This document shows, piece after piece, positions 5,550 to 11,023 of a stretch of DNA of 11,023 nucleotides. The DNA lies in the NCBI GenBank assembly GCA_019246375.1, contig JAFAQO010000455.1, positions 1 to 11,023 on the forward strand. Reading direction: 5' to 3'. Both the position numbers and the translations under genes were made by a program. Under the pieces are notes generated by a model. It searched no databases and was not told where the DNA came from. It saw only the letters and a list, made by a program, of their open reading frames with translations. Numbering within the stretch: the stretch's first letter is position 1; every line of letters starts with the position of its first letter. The DNA comes from Mycobacterium sp. (GTDB lineage: Bacteria > Actinomycetota > Actinomycetes > Mycobacteriales > Mycobacteriaceae).

Positions 5550-8519
5550 GTGGATCTGAAATTTTCGGCGGTCACGCGACCCGTCGAGCGTGTGGTGGCC
5601 ACGGCGCAGAACGGCCTGGAGGTGCTGCGGTTAGGGGGACTGGAGACCGGAAGCGCTCCGTCGCCGTCCCAGATCGTAGAGAGCGTGGCAATGTACAAGC
5701 TTCGCCGATACTTTCCGCCGGACAGCCGTCCCGGGCAACCGCCGGCGGGCCCGCCCGTGCTGATGGTGCACCCGATGATGATGTCGGCCAACATGTGGGA
5801 TGTCACCCGAGAAGACGGCGCGGTCGGAATCTTGCACGCTGCCGGACTGGACCCCTGGGTCATTGACTTCGGTTCGCCGGACAAGGTCGAAGGCGGCATG
5901 CGCCGAAATCTGGCTGACCACGTCGTTGCCCTCAGTGAAGCGGTCGACACCGTGAAAGATACCACCGGCCATGACGTCCATCTGGCCGGGTATTCGCAGG
6001 GCGGGATGTTCTGCTACCAGGCTGCGGCATTCCGCCGTTCGAAAAACATCGCCAGCATTGTGGCGTTCGGCGCACCGGTGGACACCCTGGCCGCGCTGCC
6101 GATGGGGATCCCGGCCAACTGGGGGGCGGCTGCCGCCAATTTTATGGCTGACCATGTTTTCAACCGGTTGGACATCCCAAGCTGGTTGGCGCGCATCGGT
6201 TTTCAGATGATGGATCCGTTGAAGACGGCCAAAGCGCGGATCGATTTTCTCCGCCAACTGCACGACCGCGAGGCGCTCCTTCCGCGGGAACAGCAGCGCC
6301 GGTTTCTCGAATCAGAAGGCTGGATTGCGTGGTCGGGTCCGGCGGTCTCCGAACTGCTCAAGCAGTTCATCGCGCACAACCGCATGATGACCGGCGGTTT
6401 CGCGATCAATGGCCAGCTGGTGACGCTGACCGACATCACGTGCCCGGTGCTGGCGTTCGTCGGAGAGGTCGACGACATCGGGCAACCTGCGTCGGTGCGC
6501 GGCATCCAGCGGGCGGCGCCGAATGCTGAGGTGTACGAATACTGCTTGCGCTCGGGGCATTTCGGCTTGGTCGTTGGTAGCAAGGCGGCGCAGCGGACCT
6601 GGCCGACCGTTGCCGAATGGGTGATGTGGATCTCCGGGGGCGAAGACAAGCCGGCAGGGATCGTGCCGATGGCCGATCAGCCGCCCGAACACACCAACAG
6701 CGGCGTCGCATTCAGCTCCCGGATCCTGCACGGTGTGGGCGAGGCGTCCGAGGCGGCGCTGGCACTCGCCCGCGGGGCCGCCGACACCGTCTTCGCGGCG
6801 AATAGATCGATGCGCACGCTGGCGATCGAAACCGTCCGTACGCTGCCCCGCCTGGCCCGGCTGGGCCAGATCAACGACCACACCCGGATTTCGCTGGGCA
6901 GGATCATCGGCGAGCAGGCACACGACGCCCCGCAGGGCGAATTCTTCTTGTTCGACGGGCGCGTCCACACCTATGAGGCCGTGAACCGCCGAATCGATAA
7001 CGTCGTCCGCGGCCTGATCCAGGTGGGAGTGCGGCAAGGCGAGCATGTGGGTGTTCTGATGGAAACACGCCCCAGTGCACTGGTCGCCATCGCCGCGTTG
7101 TCCCGGCTGGGCGCAGTTGCCGTGCTGATGCAACCCGACAGTGATCTGGCTGCGGCTGCCAGGATTGGTAAAGTGACCGAGATCATCACGGATCCAACAA
7201 ATCTGGACACCGCGCGGCAATTGCCCGGCCATGTTCTGGTGCTCGGTGGCGGTGAGTCACGCGATCTGGACCTGCCCGAGGACGCCGACGTCATCGACAT
7301 GGAGAAGATCGACCCGGACGTTGTCGAGCTGCCGGCGTGGTATCGGCCGAATCCCGGTCTGGCCCGGGATCTGGCGTTCATCGCGTTCACCACGGCCGGT
7401 GGCGAGCTCGTCGCCAAGCAGATCACCAACTACCGGTGGGCTCTATCGGCGTTCGGAACCGCCTCGACCGCGGCTCTCGGGCGCGCCGACACCGTCTACT
7501 GCCTCACGCCGTTACACCATGAGTCCGGGCTGCTGGTCAGCCTCGGCGGCGCCGTCGTCGGCGGTGCTCGCATCGCGCTGTCCCGTGGCCTGCGCCCCGA
7601 CCGGTTCGTCGCCGAGGTACACCAGTACGGCGTGACCGTCGTCTCCTACACCTGGGCCATGCTGCGCGACGTGATCGACGATCCGGGGTTTGCGTTGCAC
7701 GGTACTCACCCGGTGCGGTTGTTCATCGGCTCGGGAATGCCAACCGGGCTGTGGCAGCGCGTCACTGACGTGTTCGCGCCCGCTCATGTTGTCGAGTTCT
7801 TCGCCACCACCGACGGGCAGGCAGTGCTGGCCAACGTGTCCGCAGTCAAGATCGGAAGCAAGGGTCGCCCGCTGCCCGGTGGTGGGGATGTCGAGCTCGG
7901 CGCCTACGATGCCGACCACGATCTGATCCTCGAAGACGCCCGCGGATTCGTCCAAGTCGCCGCCGCCAGCCAACCCGGAGTGCTGCTCGCCCAGCCCCGC
8001 GGACCGATCGATCCGACCGCCTCGGTCAAACGCGGAGTCTTCGCTCCTGCCGACACTTGGATATCGACCGAGTACCTGTTCCGTCGCGACGCCGACGGCG
8101 ATTACTGGCTGCTGGGACGGCGCGGCGCGGTAATCCGCACCACGCGTGGGATCGTCTACGTTGAGCCGATCAACGACGCGCTGGGCTTCATTCGCACGGT
8201 TGACCTTGCGGTGACCTACGAGGTGTCGGTGCGCGGCCGGCATGTCGCGGTGTCGGCCGTGACGCTGCAACCGGGCGCGACCGTGACGGCGGCAGATCTG
8301 ACGGAAGCATTGGCGGACATGCTGATTGGGGTGGGGCCCGACATCGTGCACGTCGTCCCGCAGATCGCACTGAGCGCCAGCTACCGTCCCACGGTCAGTG
8401 CCCTGCGCGCGGCCGGCATGCCCAAGCCCGGGCGTCACGCATGGTATTTCGACCCGGTCAGTAACCAGTTCCGGCGGTTGACGGCAGCGGTCCGAACAGA
8501 GCTCTCCGGCGCGCACTGA
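5550..8519 (+). CDS. Fusion of PHA-synthase-like hydrolase and degenerate AMP-binding domain (Rv1683-like)
   Basis: A 989-residue two-domain protein. Residues 70-365 form an alpha/beta hydrolase of PHA-synthase (PhaC) type. The nucleophile elbow is GYSQG (147-151), with S149 replacing the Cys of PhaC. The likely acid D308 is in GEVDDIGQP, and H337 is in SGHFG. Residues 450-970 have the fold of an acyl-CoA synthetase, but its diagnostic motifs are eroded. The P-loop YTSGTTG-PKG appears as FTTAGGELVAKQ (613-624) and TGD as STE (839-841). The C-terminal catalytic Lys motif appears as YRPTVSALRAAG (945-956) without Lys. Order and length fit M. tuberculosis Rv1683 (999 residues, annotated lipase plus acyl-CoA synthase); I recall its BCG orthologue being reported on lipid droplets, so triacylglycerol turnover is the likely setting. 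I see no clear membrane segment. The start is chosen by the AGGAG at 5540; GTG 5502 would give 1005 residues. The Trm112-like gene follows after 11 bases, probably cotranscribed. Confidence 0.88.
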   Translation: MDLKFSAVTRPVERVVATAQNGLEVLRLGGLETGSAPSPSQIVESVAMYKLRRYFPPDSRPGQPPAGPPVLMVHPMMMSANMWDVTREDGAVGILHAAGLDPWVIDFGSPDKVEGGMRRNLADHVVALSEAVDTVKDTTGHDVHLAGYSQGGMFCYQAAAFRRSKNIASIVAFGAPVDTLAALPMGIPANWGAAAANFMADHVFNRLDIPSWLARIGFQMMDPLKTAKARIDFLRQLHDREALLPREQQRRFLESEGWIAWSGPAVSELLKQFIAHNRMMTGGFAINGQLVTLTDITCPVLAFVGEVDDIGQPASVRGIQRAAPNAEVYEYCLRSGHFGLVVGSKAAQRTWPTVAEWVMWISGGEDKPAGIVPMADQPPEHTNSGVAFSSRILHGVGEASEAALALARGAADTVFAANRSMRTLAIETVRTLPRLARLGQINDHTRISLGRIIGEQAHDAPQGEFFLFDGRVHTYEAVNRRIDNVVRGLIQVGVRQGEHVGVLMETRPSALVAIAALSRLGAVAVLMQPDSDLAAAARIGKVTEIITDPTNLDTARQLPGHVLVLGGGESRDLDLPEDADVIDMEKIDPDVVELPAWYRPNPGLARDLAFIAFTTAGGELVAKQITNYRWALSAFGTASTAALGRADTVYCLTPLHHESGLLVSLGGAVVGGARIALSRGLRPDRFVAEVHQYGVTVVSYTWAMLRDVIDDPGFALHGTHPVRLFIGSGMPTGLWQRVTDVFAPAHVVEFFATTDGQAVLANVSAVKIGSKGRPLPGGGDVELGAYDADHDLILEDARGFVQVAAASQPGVLLAQPRGPIDPTASVKRGVFAPADTWISTEYLFRRDADGDYWLLGRRGAVIRTTRGIVYVEPINDALGFIRTVDLAVTYEVSVRGRHVAVSAVTLQPGATVTAADLTEALADMLIGVGPDIVHVVPQIALSASYRPTVSALRAAGMPKPGRHAWYFDPVSNQFRRLTAAVRTELSGAH

Positions 8520-8530
8520 TAGGCACAGCA

Positions 8531-8755
8531 ATGATCGACGAAACGCTGTTGAGCATCTTGGTCTGTCCTGCCGACCGAGGCCCGCTGCTACTGGTCGACC
8601 AGGCGGAAGGGGGAGTGCTGTACAACCCGCGGCTGCGGCGCGCCTACCGCATCGAGGACGGCATCCCGGTGCTGCTGATCGATGAGGCGGTTGAGGTCAG
8701 CGATTCCGAGCATACCCGCCTCATGGCGAGGGCCAATCCGGCAGCTCCCCGGTGA
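8531..8755 (+). CDS. Trm112-like (UPF0434) small protein
   Basis: A 74-residue protein with the shape of the Trm112/YcaR family: an N-terminal helix followed by LVCPADRGPLLLV (10-22), then LYNPRLRRAYRIEDGIPVLLIDEA, where DGIPVLL is the family hallmark. Trm112 proteins in eukaryotes and archaea activate methyltransferases; the role of the bacterial members is unclear. Only one cysteine (C12) remains, so the two-CxxC zinc site of the canonical fold cannot form. It begins 11 bases after the fusion gene and is probably translated from the same message. The ribosome site is weak (AGG eight bases upstream). It corresponds by order to Rv1684. Its last 35 bases overlap the convergent TetR gene. Confidence 0.85.
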   Translation: MIDETLLSILVCPADRGPLLLVDQAEGGVLYNPRLRRAYRIEDGIPVLLIDEAVEVSDSEHTRLMARANPAAPR

Positions 8756-9341
8756 GATATCGCTGCAGGTTCGGCGCGATGGTCTCGGCAATCTGCCGCA
8801 CAGGCAGCGACGCGAACGGTTCGAGCCCGATGATGTAGCGCGCCACCATCACGCCCACAAGTTGCGATGCGACGAACTGGATACGGACGATTCCGCTCCC
8901 CGGTGGTTTATCGACGCGTCCGCCCACCTCGACCGCAATCACTTCTTCCACGAACGATCGAAAGAGGTTCACCTCCGAGCCGGTCAAAATCGACCGCAGC
9001 GTGGCGATGATCCCCGCCCCCATCTCGGAGTCCCACAGCGGCAACAGCAGCGACGGCAGATGATAGCCGAGTTCGTCGACCGGCACTTCGCGTAGCGGGC
9101 CAATGACGTCCATCGGGTCGATGGGGATGCGGACGGCGGCAGCGAACAGCTGCTCCTTGGTGCCGTAGTAGTGATGCACCAGCGCGGCATCCACACCCGC
9201 CGCCGCGGCCACCGCCCGAATCGACGTCTTATGAATTCCGTTGCGTGCGAACAACTCCCGTGCGCAGGCTAGGATCCGCTCGCGGGTATCGGAGCTGCCC
9301 GGCGGGCGCCCACGGCGTCTGCGCACGGCATTGGCGACCAC
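8721..9341 (-). CDS. TetR-family transcriptional regulator
   Basis: A 206-residue regulator, typical length for TetR. A basic N-terminus RRRRGRPPG (7-15) resembles an AT-hook and precedes the DNA-binding domain at about 19-66. That domain contains TRERILACARELFARNG and the recognition helix around VDAALVHHYYGTKEQLF (50-66). The rest is the ligand/dimer domain, and its C-terminal part (GVMVARYIIGLEPFASLP, then APNLQRYL) fits the TetR_C_16 type. It is the last gene of the ATPase-permease operon, starting with GTG five bases from the permease stop, so it probably controls that operon; candidate operators are at 10843-10872. The inducing ligand is unknown and may be a substrate of the transporter. 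It corresponds by order to Rv1685c. GAG three bases before the GTG is too close to be a good ribosome site, so translation is probably coupled to the permease. Confidence 0.92.
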   Translation of the reverse strand: MVANAVRRRRGRPPGSSDTRERILACARELFARNGIHKTSIRAVAAAAGVDAALVHHYYGTKEQLFAAAVRIPIDPMDVIGPLREVPVDELGYHLPSLLLPLWDSEMGAGIIATLRSILTGSEVNLFRSFVEEVIAVEVGGRVDKPPGSGIVRIQFVASQLVGVMVARYIIGLEPFASLPVRQIAETIAPNLQRYLTGELPDWPSP

Positions 9342-9345
9342 TGGC

Positions 9346-10167
9346 TCAACCGGTCCGGCGCCGTAGCGTCACCGCGGCCAGGCACAGCGCCGCGAGCGCA
9401 AAGCCCAGCACTACAACCATGTCGCGGACCGCGATGCCGGTCAGCTCGGAATGCGCGCCCACCTGCTGGAGTGCCTCCAGCGCGTAGCTTGCGGGCATGA
9501 CGTTGCTGATCCACTGCAGCCATGTCGGCATCAGCGCTCGAGGGACGATGATACCGGCCAGCAGCAACTGCGGCACCATGACTAACGGTATGAACTGCAC
9601 GGCTTGGAATTCGGTGCGCGCGAACGCACTACACAGCAGGCCCAGCCCCACGCCCAGCACAGCGTTGATGATCGCAATGACGAATACCCACATGGGGCTA
9701 CCCGCAGTGCCGAAGCCGAGGAACCAAAACGACACGGCGCAAGCCAGCACGGCTTGGGCCGCCGCCGCGATCGAGAATGCGGTCCCGTAGGCGATCAGCA
9801 GGTCGAGCCGGCGCAGCGGAGTGGTCAGGATCCGCTCGAGCGTTCCGGAGGCGCGTTCGCGCTGCATCGTTATCGACGTGATGATGAACATCAAGAAGAG
9901 CGGGAAAAGCCCCAGCAGGATCAGGCAGGCGTTATTGAACGGCGACGGGGTGCCCGGGCGGTGTGGGGCGTTCTCGAACATGAAGTACATCAGGGTGATC
10001 ACCAGAACCGGCACCAGCAGAATCATTGCGACGCTGCGGCGGTCGGCGGCCAGCTGACGCAGAATCCGCGCTGTCGTGGCGGCGTAAGCCTGTAGCCCTA
10101 TCCGGCTTGGCGCTGCTCGGCGCTGCGTTTGATGATGGACAGAAACGCTTCCTCCAGTGACGCGCAT
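9346..10167 (-). CDS. ABC-2 type export permease
   Basis: A 273-residue integral membrane protein of the ABC-2 (DrrB-like) family. A cytoplasmic N-terminal amphipathic stretch with RQLAADRRS (37-45) leads into six predicted membrane segments at roughly 48-65, 79-100, 126-150, 158-180, 191-209 and 248-267. The loop after the second segment carries the ABC-2 signature RERASGTLERILTTPL (103-118), which couples to the ATPase. The partner is the ATPase encoded immediately upstream; together they probably form an exporter of a drug or lipid. I chose ATG 10167 because GAGAGGA lies six bases before it and because the N-terminal helix is typical of the family. This start overlaps the ATPase gene by 70 bases. 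Starting at the next methionine (residue 48) would give 226 residues, which I recall as the annotated length of Rv1686c, but would remove that helix. Confidence 0.88.
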   Translation of the reverse strand: MRVTGGSVSVHHQTQRRAAPSRIGLQAYAATTARILRQLAADRRSVAMILLVPVLVITLMYFMFENAPHRPGTPSPFNNACLILLGLFPLFLMFIITSITMQRERASGTLERILTTPLRRLDLLIAYGTAFSIAAAAQAVLACAVSFWFLGFGTAGSPMWVFVIAIINAVLGVGLGLLCSAFARTEFQAVQFIPLVMVPQLLLAGIIVPRALMPTWLQWISNVMPASYALEALQQVGAHSELTGIAVRDMVVVLGFALAALCLAAVTLRRRTG

Positions 10168-10865
10168 CCGGTGTCCTCTCGTAGTTGGGTCGGTGTGGTG
10201 TGGGCGACCAGGTGACCGTCCCGCATCAGCATCAGGTCGCCGCAGTGGTCGGCTTCGTCCATCACATGGCTAGAGACCAACAGCGTGGTCCCGTCTCGCG
10301 CGAGGTCGTGAAACTGCTCCCAGAGATCTGCTCGCAGCACCGGGTCCAAACCGACTGTGGGTTCGTCGAGCACCAAGAGCTCAGGCCGGCACACGAGCGC
10401 GCACGCCAGTGAGGCTCGGGTGCGCTGACCGCCGGAGAGATTGCCGCAGTACGCCGCGCGGTGATCGGTCAGCCCCACCCGCTCGATGGCATCGTCGGCG
10501 GTGCCGAGGTCGACGCCGTACAGCGACGCGAAGTAGCGCACGTTGTCGACGATTCGTAAGTCGTTGTAGATCGTCGGGTCCTGCGGCATGTATCCGACGC
10601 GTCGGCGCAGCCCGGCTGACCCGGCGGGACGACCCAATACCGTGACGGTGCCCGAGGTCACGATCTGAGTGCCGACGATGCACCGCATCAGCGTGGTCTT
10701 GCCGCAGCCGGACGGGCCCAGTAGTCCGGTGATGGCGCCGCGGGCAATCTGCACCGAAAAGTTATGCAGTGCTGGGCGCTTGCCGCGAATCACGCGCAAG
10801 TGATCAATGTCGACGGCTGTTTCGGCGCCGGCCGAAAGCAATTCATCACTGGATGAAGTCATCAT
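10098..10865 (-). CDS. ABC transporter ATPase (DrrA-like exporter)
   Basis: A 255-residue nucleotide-binding protein with a complete motif set. Walker A is GPSGCGKT (50-57), Q-loop Q95 is in MPQDP, signature is LSGGQ (143-147), Walker B is LLVLDEPT (163-170), the D-loop is GLD (172-174) and the switch histidine is H200 in SSHVMDEAD. The C-terminal tail SLEEAFLSII (236-245) is typical of drug/lipid exporters of the DrrA/CcmA group. It powers the ABC-2 permease encoded by the overlapping next gene. The start is the first of two adjacent ATGs. A promoter predicted upstream would start transcription on this ATG, giving a leaderless message, which agrees with the absence of a Shine-Dalgarno sequence. 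It corresponds by order and length to Rv1687c. The transported compound cannot be read from the sequence. Confidence 0.92.
   Translation of the reverse strand: MMTSSSDELLSAGAETAVDIDHLRVIRGKRPALHNFSVQIARGAITGLLGPSGCGKTTLMRCIVGTQIVTSGTVTVLGRPAGSAGLRRRVGYMPQDPTIYNDLRIVDNVRYFASLYGVDLGTADDAIERVGLTDHRAAYCGNLSGGQRTRASLACALVCRPELLVLDEPTVGLDPVLRADLWEQFHDLARDGTTLLVSSHVMDEADHCGDLMLMRDGHLVAHTTPTQLREDTGCASLEEAFLSIIKRSAEQRQAG
10174..10180 (-). promoter_or_regulatory. Ribosome binding site of the ABC-2 permease
   Basis: GAGAGGA on the minus strand lies six bases before ATG 10167 and inside the ATPase coding sequence. It is the strongest Shine-Dalgarno match I see in the window, and it fixes the permease start within the upstream gene. 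Confidence 0.65.
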
Positions 10866-10872
10866 ATGATGA
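10843..10872. promoter_or_regulatory. Tandem operator, two TCATC-N4-GATGA palindromes
   Basis: TCATC-ACTG-GATGA (10843-10856) and TCATC-ATAT-GATGA (10859-10872) have identical 5-bp arms and identical spacing, with centres 16 bases apart. The first extends to 6-bp arms, TTCATC/GATGAA (10842-10857). The second is a perfect 14-base palindrome including its spacer; it touches the -10 box and covers the ATPase start codon. The most economical ligand is the TetR protein encoded at the end of this operon, which is inference. Confidence 0.6.
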
Positions 10873-10900
10873 ATATCCGCCCCTGGTGCGGCTCTGTCAA
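10872..10900 (-). promoter_or_regulatory. Predicted promoter of ATPase-permease-TetR operon
   Basis: On the minus strand a perfect TTGACA (10900-10895) is followed after 17 bases by GATATT (10877-10872), four of six matches to the consensus. The ATG at 10865 begins six bases after the -10 box, so the transcript is predicted to be leaderless. Confidence 0.6.
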
Positions 10901-10906
10901 GAGCCG
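10889..10906. promoter_or_regulatory. Palindrome over the -35 box
   Basis: CGGCTCT-GTCA-AGAGCCG is a perfect inverted repeat with 7-bp arms and a 4-base spacer, and it contains the -35 box of the ATPase operon. Its sequence differs from the TCATC sites, so it could bind a second regulator. It sits in the 112-base gap shared with the divergent mpg gene. Confidence 0.4.
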
Positions 10907-10964
10907 AGTTCGATGGTGGTGACCCGCTGCGCCCAGCTCCACCGAGCTTGCGATCACCACGGTG

Positions 10965-10970
10965 CAGAAT
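10965..10970 (+). promoter_or_regulatory. Possible -10 box of mpg, leaderless
   Basis: CAGAAT matches TATAAT at four of six positions and ends seven bases before ATG 10978. No Shine-Dalgarno sequence precedes the ATG, which suits a leaderless message. I see no clear -35. Confidence 0.3.
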
Positions 10971-10977
10971 CTGTGCG

Positions 10978-11023
10978 ATGAGTGCGGAGCAACTGGCGGT
11001 CGATCCGGTCGCGGCCGCGCGCC
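10978..11023 (+). CDS. mpg: 3-methyladenine DNA glycosylase, N-terminal fragment
   Basis: Only the first 15 codons lie in the window: MSAEQLAVDPVAAAR. They agree closely with my memory of the N-terminus of mycobacterial Mpg (Rv1688, beginning MNAEELAIDPVAAA), and the gene sits divergently next to the ABC ATPase as it does there. Mpg removes alkylated purines in base excision repair. The identification rests on position and a short match, since no catalytic motif is inside the window. Confidence 0.7.
   Translation, partial: MSAEQLAVDPVAAAR

Noticed and set aside
6312..7232. A 306-codon minus-strand frame
   Set aside because: It is antisense to the fusion gene, whose catalytic motifs and domain continuity fix the plus strand as coding.
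7512..8531. A 339-codon minus-strand frame
   Set aside because: It is antisense to the AMP-binding half of the fusion gene, with no domain of its own and no ribosome site that I could see.
1..11023. CRISPR array, tRNA/rRNA genes, insertion sequences, prophage or attachment sites
   Set aside because: I saw no spaced direct repeats, transposase motifs, terminal inverted repeats, or cloverleaf or rRNA signatures on either strand. The repeats found are short operator-like palindromes or protein-level TPR repeats.

Overview
This is a high-GC actinobacterial segment, most likely from a (probably slow-growing) Mycobacterium. The right half (5550..11023) reproduces, in order and strand, the M. tuberculosis block Rv1683 to Rv1688 as I remember it: hydrolase/acyl-CoA-synthetase fusion, small Trm112-like protein, TetR regulator, ABC-2 permease, ABC ATPase, then divergent mpg. 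The ABC-F gene resembles the product split into Rv1668c/Rv1667c in M. tuberculosis, but here it is intact and lies directly beside the Rv1683 homologue. These assignments come from memory of family sequences, not from a search.

Layout. 1..1005 (minus) is the N-terminal part of a tetratricopeptide-repeat protein that runs off the left edge. 1103..3524 (minus) is a two-gene unit, a GDSL/SGNH hydrolase preceded by a class A FAD monooxygenase. It is visibly lower in GC than its neighbours and has its own promoter buried in a cluster of palindromes (3560..3610). 3628..5412 (minus) is an ABC-F ATPase of Uup type. 5413..5549 is a divergent intergenic region. 5550..8519 (plus) is a 989-residue fusion of a PHA-synthase-like alpha/beta hydrolase with an AMP-binding domain that has lost its diagnostic motifs. 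It is followed by a Trm112-like gene (8531..8755) that overlaps tail-to-tail with the TetR gene. 10865..8721 (minus) is an operon of ATPase, permease and TetR. 10978 to the right edge (plus) is the start of mpg, a 3-methyladenine DNA glycosylase.

How the parts may work together. The ATPase/permease/TetR operon looks like a self-regulated export system. A consensus -35, a 17-bp spacer and a -10 place the transcription start on the ATPase start codon, and two identical TCATC-N4-GATGA palindromes sit on the -10/start region. The monooxygenase and hydrolase look like a regulated oxidation/hydrolysis pair acting on an unknown small molecule; their regulator is not in the window. The fusion protein probably acts in neutral lipid metabolism.

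I see no tRNA, rRNA, CRISPR array, insertion sequence or phage gene. The most interesting signals are the two operator/promoter architectures, the degenerate adenylation half of the fusion, and the low-GC two-gene insert.
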